Positions 53,001 through 64,000 of a stretch of DNA of 64,000 bases are shown here, in pieces. Each line of letters begins with the position of its first letter. Position 1 is the first letter of the stretch. The DNA lies in contig NC_133897.1 of the NCBI RefSeq assembly GCF_964199755.1, positions 133,924,125 through 133,988,124 on the forward strand. Reading direction: 5' to 3'. Position numbers and translations under genes: made by a program. The notes beneath the pieces were generated by a model. It was given only the letters and a program-made list of their open reading frames with translations. It was not told where the DNA came from and ran no database searches. The DNA is from Larus michahellis. Taxonomy: Eukaryota; Chordata; Aves; Charadriiformes; Laridae.

Positions 53001-54517
53001 TGTTTTTCTTGAACAGTTGCCCTGTCTCCACTTGCCAAAAACTGCATGGTGAATAGTCATTACCCAATTTAATAGAGATGTGGGCTAAAATTTCTGCTAC
53101 CTGGTTTTACACATAGGCTGTGGTTAGAGGGGAAAACAGAGAAAAGTCTCATTGCTTACATGTTGGTATGTAATTTAAGTGAAAGCAAGAAGTTTAAATA
53201 AGTCACTGTATGTCTACCATCTTAAAGTAGGCTTTTCAATTCTTTGCAATGGTTTGGATTAGTGCTAGATGGGAACAAATCCTGGAGATCCTACCATCAT
53301 CAATTTTTACAGCAATTCAAATGCTATTCTTCAGACGAATTTTGCCTTTCAGGCATATCTTTAATTTTGATTACCAGTATGGATTTTTGTTCTCATAGTT
53401 TCATTTTGCAACACAAATCATTAAAACAGAGGAGCTTTGTCTCTTCCCTTTCTTTGTGTTGTATCTTAAAAAAATGGCTTCCGTACCTTATTCTCTGTAT
53501 TTATGATAATTTTGAACTGTTGGGTTTTATTGAAGATGAGAATGAGTTGATTCTAATTCACCGGGAACAAAATAACTCCATCGCTATCCTGTTTACCCCT
53601 ATGCTCTACTCACTGGACCACAGACACCTTGTGAAGACAGGCATTAACACTGTGCTAACAATTTGATTAACATCATGCTGTTTATTCTTGCACAGTTTCA
53701 AGTCTTTATTTTAAGTCTCTTTACAGCTCTGTTCTACAGACTAGGAATTCGATGAGTTAACTGAGCTCAATGCACAAGGCTCAGGGCAGTTTACTACATA
53801 GCATAATGTCCCTTAGAAAAGAATGGCAGAAAGGAATTTTTCCTGAAAAGTGAGGCAGTCTATCTCCAACTTCATTTTATAAAACTCAGCCTTCCACTAA
53901 GAGATCTGTCTACATGGTACAGATAAAGCCTAGATGGAAAAAGGATTTGCTGTAGTCTTTTTTTTTTTTTCTCTTTACCTTACATCTGGATATTTGGAGT
54001 CAGTCCATTTTGATTATTTTAAAGCATATCATTCTTCATTTGTAAAAATCCAGGGACAGTTTTATTTCCTCCCATGCTTCAACAATACTCATGTTAAGTG
54101 TTTTTCAGTGTGGCCATAGATATTGAGAAGTTTTTGTTTGTAACAGCACAGAGGGAATGAAAGGCACAGATTTGGTAGAGCACTAAGGGCTATGCAGTCC
54201 CCTCATTAATTAGTATCACTTATACATATGCTCTTGTAAGAGCAGTATAGAAATACATATTTATTTCTGTTTCAAAGAGCACTGATCAGAAAACAACAGA
54301 GGAGAATTCCATTTGAAGATGGTTTTTTTTGACTTCTAGAGCAACTATAGCAAAACCAGAAAATACGAAATGTGATTTAAGAGCTTCAACATATAAACAT
54401 CCAGAACAAAAATACACTAGGTTTCCTCCACAGAATAGCTAAGCATTACATCAAGGATATTCGCACTTACAGAATATCAAAAAAAGATAAATAAAAGAAA
54501 AAAGAAAATGAAAAAAC
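50051..54517. other. Non-coding stretch, no gene recognised
   Basis: No gene or confident repeat. Around 51245-51280 a GGAGGAGGGGAGGTATAAAA sequence resembles a TATA box, but there is no supporting exon or CpG context. A T-run lies near 53949-53960. The longest frame (53244-53666, 140 codons, plus strand) has no recognisable domain. Confidence 0.5.
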
Positions 54518-54672
54518 AAGAAAGAAAGAAGAAAAGGGAGGAAGGAGGGAAGGAAGGAAGGAAGGAAGGAAGGAAGGAAGGAAGGAAGGAAGGAAGGAAG
54601 GAAGGAAGGAAGGAAGGAAGGAAGGAAGGAAGGAAGGAAGGAAGGAAGGAAGGAAGGAAGGAAGGAAGGAAA
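54518..54672 (+). repeat. (GGAA)31 microsatellite in an all-purine tract
   Basis: From 54518 to 54672 the plus strand contains only purines. Within it, 54548-54671 is a perfect run of 31 GGAA units (124 bases). The mirror symmetry and strand asymmetry favour triplex (H-DNA) structure. GGAA is also the core of the ETS transcription factor site. The run creates long meaningless open frames of repeated Gly-Arg-Lys-Glu (plus strand) and Pro-Ser-Phe-Leu (minus strand). It is expected to be highly length-polymorphic and may be collapsed or mis-sized in an assembly. Confidence 0.97.
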
Positions 54673-57600
54673 TATCTTTGGCACTCTGACAAAAAAAATT
54701 ATTTCAGACATGACAACATTCATATTATGTGCTCACTACTTGGAAGGGAAAACTAACCCTATTTACCTATGTCTGTGCAGACAAAAATTGGGCATAACAC
54801 TTCTTTTTTTCTGATGAAAGAAAAAAACAGTAGGGCATTTGCTAGATGGCTGTCTAGGAAGAAATTACTGAGGCTAGGGTTACTCGTATTCATTTGCAGC
54901 TTAGAGGTGGTCTCCTATATGGACATCTTCTTCCCTGCCCAAACAGGAATTAATTATCTCCCTAAAGCCACACGAGAATGAAGATTTGATGGCCGTGAGG
55001 GCAACTGGTCACTGGTGCAGCTTCTCCTGCATTGTATGAGAAAGACTGCATTTACATCACTGAGGAGAGCAGGAGAAAGAGGTGCAGGATGGATCAGCAT
55101 CAAATTTGTGTCTGTTATTCGTGGCAGACCACAGGGGGCTCTGGGGATCAGTGCCTGAGGGTAAGTGGCATGAGGATTAGTAAAAGAGCTGGGAAAGGAC
55201 AAGAGAAGGATTTACATACTTCTTCCATACAGCCTATGAGCAGTAAAAAATAAAAACATACTGTCAACCTGTGTTTCCCTCCTTTCAACCTGTCTTTCCC
55301 CCTACAAATTTCCTGGACATCATATAGGGGTAGGTGAAGAAGAATCCTTGCTAGCAAGAAAAAAAAATAATCAAGGTTTATTGACAAAAAGGTAAACCCA
55401 GAAGTCAGGACTGGATGACTTGGCATAATGCACATATTTTAAATAGCTACTGCAACAATTGCAAAAGGAAGTGGTGGGTTTGTCACCTCTTGCTGCAGTG
55501 AGATGGGGACAAATTCCTCTCTGGACAATAGACTTTGGCCAGACTAATCTCTGTGGAACTGGAAGTAGGCAAGAGCCTACAATTTATGCAGTCAGGTGAG
55601 AGATGCTAGTGTGCCTTTTTGCAATGTAAACTATTTCAAGGTGAAAGAAATGGCAAGAAAACCCAGACCCAGTCTAACTACAGACTGGATAGATAATATA
55701 TCCCAGAAGTTTGGAGAGTGAAATTGGTTTTCCCTTTGAGCTTTTACTCCTCCCTTATCTTAAATTAATTCTAAAGGGAAAGAAGATGCTTCCAGAGGTA
55801 AAGAAAAATATTCAGAAATTTCTTAAGCTAGCAGAATTAAAACATAGAAACTACAAGCACAAATATTGTGAAATGTCAGAGTGTGTAGAAAAAACAATGG
55901 TTTAAGTTCAGAAAAAATCAAAACTGATACAAAAGGTAGGTGGCTGCAACAGTTTTTCACTTCAGCTCCAAACAAATAATTTCCATCTTAATTTCTTTAT
56001 GGCCTACAAGAACCTGGCAGACTTTCTTCTCTCCGAAGCCACTATAACAATTAAAGGTCATTTAAATTTCTAGCAAAACCAATATGGATAAAACTGCATC
56101 TTCCTTCCTGAAGGTGGATGTTGATGTACATTAGCAGGTGTTCTCAGAATCCTAAATTGTCATAACTGTAATTCATCAAATAAAGAGAAGGCTTGGGTGT
56201 CAGAATAGTACTGCAAGCACAACAAAATAATCCTTAGCTTTTAAATTTCGGTGACTCATAGGCTTTTGTTCTTAAAGTTGCTTTGTACAAGGATGGAAGA
56301 CAAAGGGAAACAAATCTAGTTGTCTGACTATGGATTGAAACCTGGAATGTGCAAACAAAGGAATTTTTTATGTCTTTGACCACTTGAAAAGCCAAATTCC
56401 CCCAGATGCCAACCTCTGGGCAGCTGAACACTTTATCTACCTTTACCTTTTTCTTACTTCTGTGTAATATATTTCTAAAATGGTCTTTCATATATGCCAA
56501 ATAGAGGGGTAAAATGTTTGTAGACGTGCCTTATTTGAAAACAGATATAATATCTTATTATACTGTTACATCTTATATATTAATATATATTTAATTAATA
56601 TTATATAATTACAAACATAATATTGTGTAAATTTAGAGTATAATTTTGAGAAGGATTTCACATAAGCAAGTGATTGGGATATCAGAAAAGTTTCATTACT
56701 GTGTCTATTTTCAAGTAAAGCCCTTTGAATTCTGAAGCACTGAGAGACTGTTATTTAAAGCAATTTTTCCCCACCCCAAAATGAAATTAATTGTTTTCTC
56801 ACTCTGCTGCTGCCCTGACCAAACATATGGGACAGATGAAAAGGAAGGATGAAAACTGTACTAGTTCAGATTGGCAATTCAATGCAGTGTATTAAAACAG
56901 GACATTGTACAGTGGGATTCAGTATGTTTTGGTGATATATGCAGACACTATTCATTTCTATCCCCAGCATTTTAAGTACTTATTTTGAAAATATGCTGTT
57001 TTGATTAGGGAAAAGCTGTTTAAAACTTATGTTGGCAGTTCTGAATATATTCTTTCTCTTTTTTCTTTTTTCTCTCTCCTGAATCATGGGGTAATGAAAT
57101 TTAGTATCAGCCAGTATTTTAAAACTCTAAAATAAGTGTTCTTGAATAAGTGTCACAAATAAAGCAAATTGGGGGTGTGCTGTGGTGCAGAACTGTTACT
57201 GGCATGAATTCAGGCAGAACAACATTACATCAAGCCATGAAGTGTGGCTTGTGTGAGTTGCGTGGTTTAGTCTAACTGAGCAAAAAACACCACTCTTTTT
57301 ACTTTAGGTTTTATAAAATGACAAAATATGAGCATTGGAGTGTTCATAGCTAGCCCCTTACAAAGATCTACTTACAAAGTCTACTCCCTTTCTTTGCTTG
57401 AATTCTTCCAGACTTCATGAAATAAGAACCAAATGATTGTTTGGGCAAATTACTTCAACCTCCCGTTAAATTTCACATGCTTATATGCTGTTTGAACCAT
57501 TTTCCCCACACAGCCTAAAGGCATCGTCTTGAAAGATATTTTTTATCATAACAAATTCAGTCTCCTCAGAAAAATGCCTTCGCATTAAATGCCCTTTGAC

Positions 57601-60600
57601 ATATACAGTGAACTGCTGGACATAAAGGATTGCTCTAGGTACAAATGAATGTGAAAAAATGTTACGGTTAAACTTAAAAAGGTCATACAAGTACATTATA
57701 ACTCTAGTATGGTTTGATTTGAACGTATTTGTCAACATGTGCTCATGCAGGTCCATATGCCTGGCACATCAGCTATTCGAAGTTGCTGATAGGCAGCTTC
57801 ACCAAGTGTCACCCTTTGACTTTAAAGGAGGCGCTCGTTAATATATTCCTTATCCGCATTGCCCCAGCCAGCCAGAGGAAAGCTGGATCTCACACCTCCA
57901 CTGTGGCTCTTGGACGTCCACTGCTGGGACAGCACGTACATGATCTTCTCCACCATCACACTGAGATCCCTTCACGCTACAATGTTTTGGAGGCGTAGCA
58001 GCTTGGCAATATCACTGCTTCTGACCTGCAAGGCATAGAAAGCTATATGTAGGTTATGCCTGCCAGGCATAAATAGGAAAGGTGCAGTGTAACTGAACTC
58101 AAATTGCATACCTACAATATGTCACCAAAATAATTTACATTAGTGCAAATGACTTAGACTTCTTCATTAAATCTGACGGTATGAGGTGGTTATTGCTTGT
58201 TGAAACCTGTCCTTTCACAAAGTCATGCTTTTATGCAAATTCACCATTCTGTATATACCCGAAGCCAATTCCACTGCTTTTTCAAGGCCATTTTTGAGGG
58301 CCAGCGGCAGCAGCACTGTTGAGTAAAATATGGCAAGTGCCCAAGGAGCAAAGGGGGCAGCTTCTTCTAGCTTAAAGAATGAGACACCAAGAGAAAAAGA
58401 ATGCTGTATTATTTAACTAAAGATATCCAAATGACATGCTTAAATTAGGAAGGAAACTAGGCTCCTCCTATACAATAAGTCATGAAAAGTACGTCTGTCT
58501 GGAGGGCAAATCAGTGGGCTTCAGCTTCTCTGCAAATGACCTTAGCTCCTATCTAAATTATATGCCTAAAATTAGAAGGTGTGTATACTCCCTATAGTTT
58601 TAGAAGTGAATATATTGCTTGGTCTCACTTTGCTGGAAACTGGCAAACCACATTGTAAAATTGCAATTTGCTGCTTAAAGGGACAGGTTTTTTTCACAAA
58701 AGCATAAAAATTTCAATGACAAGGTTTTTTTTAATTCTTACTGATTTGAATGGGAAATAAGTGAATTGAAGCACAAAGGCCTTCTGAAATATGCTGTAAT
58801 CATTTCTTGTTACTGTTTCATGACTGTGGTTATGTGCAGGAACAGGTTTATATTCCAAGAATCTACTGGGTCAAAGGCATTTTCAGCAGCTACAGTTTTA
58901 GGATGTTCTACTCTTGAAGAAGAGTAGATCTCAGATGAGATTCCACAGCTAACATCTTGAATATCATACTGAAAACTTCCTTGGCCTTTTCTTGCTTTCT
59001 TGGATTAAAACCAAAAAGAATAAAGATTTAAATGAGCATTTAATCCCACAGATGGACTTGCTACAGTGGCAGAATGATTGCTTCAGGCTAACTTAAATAT
59101 CAACATATGTAAACAATCCCTGTTGTGTTCAGCTGACATGTAGTCCCAAATTACACTAATTTATTCTGGAATAAAATGTACTTTTACCCTGGTGTCCATT
59201 GTAAATGGTAACATAGAACAGAGATGGAGAGACTGAAACTGGGAGGAACTGTGTGTTAGAGACACAGGGCTCTGTGGATTTGGAAATAATACACACTGTC
59301 CTTTCCCAGGATCTGGTCTCCTTTTTCTATCTTCAAGAGTCCGTGTAAGAAAACTGGAAAGAAAACAATGATTCCACATTTTCTCAGACACCCTTAGTTA
59401 TCAGCAGACCAAGGCTAACAAGATCTTACGAGGCAGATAAGAGAAGAATGATTTGCACATCCTGATTCACTTTCTAATCAGAGCAACAGAGCCTTTCACC
59501 TTGGAGTCTTTCATAGACTATCTGAAGTGGCCTTGCCTAAAGGGTTTCATTGCCAGCTCTGTAAGGGCTGTTGCAATCTGGGACAGTCAAGATCTTTTGT
59601 CCAAATGTATTGTCTATAGATAAAATCTGCAACTCTGCCTGGACAAATTTCCCCTTTTTGGAAGACTTGTTTTCAACAAGGAAAAAGCTAGCCTCCAAGG
59701 TAAGATGAAAGGAGGTTGTTCATGAAGCTGTCACAGTCTTTCCACTTCATGCTTGGAGAATGAGTGTCAGAAGATCATAAGGAAAACCAAAACAAATCAG
59801 TCAACACCAGTCATCACCTCTCATCTGTATTTTATCTGTGCTGCCACAGTGCAAGGAACATTATTCGCACCATGCAGCCAATCCGTAGAAGTGGTTTATG
59901 GGGTTCCTTTTGTCCAGGAAATTGCTCTCCAGCATCAGAGACACATTCTTAACAGGGCAGGGATTGACCTCAAGTGATGCACTATCAGGGCAAGATGAAT
60001 GATGAAGTGGGCCCTCAAAGATGCTTCATTGTTTAAATCTTGAAGAACTAAAGGCTAAAACGGTAGAAGTGCTTTTTCTCAGGAGCTGAACAAATTTGTT
60101 TCTGATGCATTAAAATGACTTTTTTTCACAACAGTAAAAGTTTTCATGCTGGATCACTACTCCTAACATAAACTAGAAGAGCAGAAAGAGACAAAATCTG
60201 AATGTGTTAAATTCTTCGAACGAATTCTATCCCACTGATGTCAAAAGAATTTTTTGACAGCAAATTTTCATGCAAGTCCGTATTTCATTACTACATTTTC
60301 CAGTCAAGATAGATTTTAGCTTATCAGCTCAGAGTTAAACTGAAAAGGTGAAGGTGCAAGGAGACATCTCCAATTTCTGGGATGGTTACTTAATAGGAAA
60401 GAACATGGAGACACAGTAATTCTAGGTATCTTTGTAGTGCCGTTTCCACTCTTCCTACACGCTGGTACTGATCTGATACCAGTAGATTTTGCCGGATGCA
60501 GTCATTTTATCTCTGTTGAATCAGTCTCTGGACACAGCAGAAAGAAAACACTTCTATATTTTTTCTTGTCTGACACAGATCTTCTGGCTTAGGAAGTGGT

Positions 60601-62149
60601 TTGTCCCCTCCTCTACATTCAGACTGTATCCCATGCACTGTATTTGGAGAGGTAAGACTGAAAACGCTACCTGGATGAGCAGATGTGAGACAGGATAAGT
60701 TAAAATAGGAAAAAGTTTTACTTCTTTCATTCCTGTGCTTTCATTCCTGTGCTTAAGGCAATAATGGGAAGAAATATGAAGTGTCTTGTGCATCTGCTAC
60801 ACTGGCCATTGCCGGAAAGTTACCAACTTCAGGTCTGCAGGAAGAGATGAGGCTTCACTCCTATTGCCTGGGCACACAGCTGAAAACAGACACTGCAAGA
60901 CTGTGTTTGACTCCTACCCCTCCTGCCCCATGCATGTTTCTGGTGTTACTACTGCAGTCACCACAGCTGTGCTGGCCTCAACCTTTTTCAGAGCTGACTT
61001 TGAGAGATTATTCTTTGCTGGATGCTGTGATCATCTGAAATCAATTCAGCCTCACTTTCCTTCTTCAGTTCTTTATTTGGGTATAAAACTAGTATTTAGC
61101 AATTAATATGTAACACTGTGCTTATGCCATTAAAAAGTTGGGAAAGTTATGCAAAGGGGGTGGATTCAAGCAGCCTTTTGTACTGGAGCCACAGAAAAAT
61201 CTCTTTCTCTCTTATCTAAGGCAAAAAAAGAGAGACAGGAGAACTAGAAGAGCCATTCAATCCATGCAAACATGAGCACAGTTTATCGTACTATGACTAT
61301 CTTTTGATACTTAGACATCTGATAATTTCTAATTATTGAAAGATATTCAAAGTAACAAAATATTGCCATTGTTCTTGTTTTTTCTTTCTCCTAGAAGGGA
61401 TGAATGGCCTTTGGAGCCCAAGACACACCTGAAAACCATCAGGCAAGCATGGCATGGGGAAATCAAAACATCAGTATTACGTAGCCCAGGAAACGAGCAC
61501 ACTCCCTGCCTTTTATTCCAACTGCAAGACATAGCTACCTCTTTCCATACTGACCCATTCACTGTTGATTACAAGCTTTCATTACTTACCAAATAAGCCC
61601 AGCCATGTAAATGCAAGGATGCCACAGGGGAGCCCGTTCTGAAAAACACACTGCAGGCAAGTGACAGAGCTCAGGGTCAGCCCCAGCGCCACGTCCCCAG
61701 GGCCCTTCACCACAAGATGTCCCCAGCCCTGCTGGGGGAGACGCCAGACCTACTCATGCCAAGGCACATCCTACGGCCATAAACTGGCCAGGGACCAGCT
61801 CTGGCAGGGGGAACACAGGGTTTGTAGCCACCATGGTGGCTCCCGGCAGCCCCACAGCACTGATCGGGCTTGTGAGCACAGGCCAGACCAGGTGGCCTGG
61901 GAGGCTCCTTCCCCTCACATCTTCTTTTCATAGTTTTACTGTTTTCTTGGTAATGGCCATAGCCCGACATCTCAGTGAGGTGTTGCCCACTGATGCGGGG
62001 TTTGTGCCACGCTAGAAGCAATGGGAAGGCCTCCTTCACGCTTCCTTCCTGCCCGTGTATTTTTTCACCCCATCCGTGGGGAATCGGCAAGTTTCCAGTA
62101 CATAAGAACACCAAATTCCGGCAGCAGCGGGGTAATGACAGAGCCTGCA
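54673..62149. other. Non-coding stretch upstream of the CpG island
   Basis: No gene or transposon recognised. It contains a very AT-rich block at about 56565-56640 and a perfect 14-bp tandem duplication (TTTCATTCCTGTGC) at 60725-60752. GC content rises from about 61620 toward the island. A splice-bounded segment at 60579-60651 is listed separately. Confidence 0.5.
60579..60651 (+). other. Speculative exon bounded by splice sites
   Basis: A pyrimidine-rich run ending in CTGACACAG (60570-60578) is a credible acceptor, and GAG/GTAAGAC at 60649-60658 is a near-consensus donor. The 73 bases between are open in one frame and begin with the codons for Ile-Phe-Trp-Leu. The encoded peptide is not recognised. 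The splice signals are among the better pairs in the window, but a pair alone is weak evidence, and length 73 is not a multiple of three. It could belong to a long non-coding RNA. Confidence 0.2.
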
Positions 62150-62640
62150 GGCAGGGCGGTGGTGTCCAGCCGTGTCCTCTCGGCGGGAAGCTCCCCGCGC
62201 CGCCCCTCGGGCCTCGCCGCTCCCGGGGTGAATTTAGACCCCCGTGGCTGACAGAAGGAGCCACCGAGGGTCCCTCACGCCCGCCCTTCCTCACGCCGCT
62301 CCGGCCGCGTACCGCGGCGCGGCGGCCAGCGGGTGGCGCCCGCGCCGCGCCCGCGGGGCGGCTGCCGTGAGGCCTGAGGCGGGGCAGCCCTCGGCGTCCA
62401 TTACACCCCCCCCTTTCCCCTCCGCAGCCAAAGAAATCCGCCTTTTCCGCCACTGACCCGTCGGAGCAGCTTTCCTGGTGGCGGGTGGAGTTCGCGCAGG
62501 AGGAGGAAGGGGGCAGCAAGGGCCCGGAGAGACGGTTCTGTCACCTCATGGCAGGCGGCCGCCGGCGCAGGGCCCGGGGAAGGAGCCGGTGCTCGGCGCG
62601 GTGGAGGCCGGAGAGGTGAGAGGGGCTCTCCTGGAAAAAC
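62150..62640. promoter_or_regulatory. CpG island, probable promoter and first exon
   Basis: This is the only CpG-dense region in the window; for example 62161-62220 has about ten CpG steps in 60 bases. It contains GC-box (Sp1-type) cores such as GGGGCGGC near 62354 and GGCGGGGC near 62378. No TATA box is placed convincingly, as usual for CpG-island promoters. On the plus strand, GAG/GTGAGAG at 62613-62622 is a strong splice donor, so transcription to the right is likely, with first exon ending at 62615. On the minus strand, GGCGTGAGG sequences near 62270-62300 are weaker possible donors, so divergent transcription cannot be excluded. The gene it serves is not identifiable because its later exons lie beyond the window or are not recognised. 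Confidence 0.75.
62548..62615 (+). other. Possible first coding exon segment
   Basis: An ATG at 62548 inside the CpG island is followed by an open frame to the donor at 62615. It would encode about 23 residues, beginning Met-Ala-Gly-Gly and very rich in arginine. The start context has C at -3 and G at +4, so it is only moderate. The arginine bias follows from the GC-rich composition, so the exon could equally be 5' untranslated or belong to a non-coding RNA. No homology is recognised. Confidence 0.2.
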
Positions 62641-64000
62641 TTTAAAAGGCGGCAAGGGCAGCCGAATACCTGGGAAAGGGGTGCCCACTCCGTGCAGAGG
62701 GTTCCTGGTGTTTTATGCTGATGCTTCTTTATTAAAGTAATGCTTTAGAAGCGGGTCAGCAAGCATGTGTAACTAGGCAATCTCCCCCTAGTACTTTCTG
62801 TAGGTGTAATTAAACATATTGGCCCAAAGAGGTGAGTGCGTTCATCCTGCCTTGAGATGCTTCCGGATCTTTCCTCTACCTGTAAGAGGCCAGGTTGCTC
62901 CTTGCCCTTTTGGATGCACCTTCAACCTCTTCATGAAGCTGTTTTTCTTCTTTTTCCACCTGAATTGCCTCCTCGTGCTCATTTTTCCCAGCCGGCTCGC
63001 AGTGTTTCACCAGCGCAGGAGTCACCTCGGGAGGGGCAGCACGACAGCAGAGCCCTGACCTGCGTCTAGGTGGCAGAGAGGGAAGGTTTGTGGCAGTCAG
63101 AGGTGCTGGAGGCCACCCGGGGCTGTGTCCCCGTCCCCCATGCGATCGTTCAGAGTCAGAGAGACACCGGAGGATCTTCTGTGGGACTGCAAAAGTTTGG
63201 GCACTGTGTCTTTCTGAGTCTGTAGGTATCCGAAGTAGCTGCTTTCAGGAAACCTCTAACCCATAACTTGTTTATTCTTTTTTAAATGTTGAAGGAAAAA
63301 AAAAAAACCAAACTTTTTTGGCTTTACAATAATGACAGTGTAAAGGCATATCTTGAGAAGTGAAAAAATAGTTTTTATTTTATCTTTATTACTTGAAACG
63401 GACGTTGAAAACCTGAAACAGGAAATTGGGGTTGTTACATTGCTTTGATGCCTCATGTACAATTGGCATTTTAGTGTTAAACTGCTCTCAGAAACAATTC
63501 TTTCAGTCCACTGCCAGACTTGCCACTGTCTTGCGTGCTGAGACATATATTACAAGGCGGGGCTGGACATAAAACCTTAGATCACTTACCTATTCAGCTT
63601 CAGCAGTAGGATCTACAGATTAATGTCAGGATTTTAATTCATTTTGCTCCTGATGTCAGTTAACATCCAAATCAGATGTAAGGCTTCATACATAAAAATA
63701 AAGGGAAGCGTGGCCTGTGCTTAGAAGAGTTTACAGATTAATCAAAACCAAATACAAAACACGGGAAGTTCTGTGAACTAGAGACACACATACACAGAGG
63801 TTATGTCTAAAGTACTAAATAGCATGAATGGCTGTTTTTTCATACCAAGACTATCCTCTGGTTTTGAGGCCAACTGTCCTGGGCTAGTTTGTGTCCCCAC
63901 TGCTTATGCCTGTGCAGTCTCAGTCTCCAGAATAAAATGACTTCATGTAAACTGTATACTGTGAATGATCCCTATCCATTGCTGACTTGCAAACTGTGTC
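62641..64000. other. Probable first intron or downstream flank
   Basis: If the donor at 62615/62616 is used, this is the start of intron 1. A second strong donor-like sequence, AAGAG/GTGAGTG, lies at 62826-62836 and could end an alternative first exon. A 12-base A run lies at 63296-63307, and an AATAAA hexamer at 63931-63936. No exon with a recognisable protein is visible. Confidence 0.4.

Noticed and set aside
53244..53666. 140-codon plus-strand ORF
   Set aside because: No domain, no splice context and no bias toward coding-like codon use that I can see. A frame of this length is expected by chance in 64 kb.
54451..54756. Long repetitive ORFs on both strands
   Set aside because: They are translations of the GGAA microsatellite (repeating Gly-Arg-Lys-Glu on one strand and Pro-Ser-Phe-Leu on the other), not genes.
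61707..62519. 270-codon minus-strand ORF across the CpG island
   Set aside because: It is rich in Pro, Arg and Gly, as expected where GC-rich DNA lacks stop codons. It has no recognisable domain and crosses the probable plus-strand promoter. Composition explains its length.
1..64000. Endogenous retrovirus or LTR element
   Set aside because: I looked for a tRNA primer-binding site next to a TG...CA terminal repeat, a protease/polymerase frame and paired direct repeats, and saw none. The only reverse-transcriptase sequences are of the LINE (CR1) type.
1..64000. CRISPR array, bacterial operon or plasmid features
   Set aside because: There are no regularly spaced direct repeats, no coding density and no ribosome binding sites. 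CR1 elements and a CpG island show vertebrate nuclear DNA.

Overview
The window looks like about 64 kb of bird (neognath-type) nuclear genome. The main evidence is the repeat content. Nearly every recognisable repeat is a CR1-type non-LTR retrotransposon. Several copies are severely 5'-truncated and end in the short tandem octamer (ATTCTATG-like) typical of CR1. Recognisable repeats cover only about 7-8% of the window. The base composition is AT-leaning, with one CpG-dense island. There are no bacterial-style operons, ribosome binding sites or tightly packed genes. A turtle or crocodilian is not strictly excluded, but the low repeat load favours a bird.

Layout. Positions 1-11438 are non-coding, with no element I can name. 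A short CR1 3' tail lies at 11439-11513. A small duplication and a tRNA-derived SINE relic lie at 18477-18625, and a very old LINE reverse-transcriptase relic at 19790-20560. A decayed CR1 of about 2.1 kb covers 26700-28829. An ancient L3/CR1-like relic on the minus strand lies at 31430-31720. A 42-bp TA/TG/TA alternating tract (33331-33372) precedes a minus-strand CR1 tail (33879-34016). Another CR1 tail is at 46970-47154. The youngest-looking element is a 1.07-kb CR1 fragment at 48985-50050. It keeps a continuous reading frame for the C-terminal part of the reverse-transcriptase protein, including the FADD active site. A 155-nt all-purine tract containing 31 uninterrupted GGAA units lies at 54518-54672. 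Near the right end, 62150-62640 is a CpG island with GC boxes and a strong plus-strand splice donor. It is the best candidate for a promoter and first exon of a gene, or long non-coding RNA, lying to the right of the window.

No complete host protein-coding gene is visible. Apart from the CR1 frame, the short ORFs have no recognisable domains, and their number and length are what chance gives in 64 kb. The window is therefore best read as a large intergenic or intronic region ending in a promoter. A few splice-site-bounded segments (9431-9552, 21961-22022, 60579-60651) could be exons of unannotated transcripts, but the sequence alone does not establish this. I found no evidence of a novel multi-gene system. 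The items most worth a second look are the CpG-island promoter, the open CR1 frame, the three very old retroelement relics, and two stretches that read like conserved non-coding DNA.
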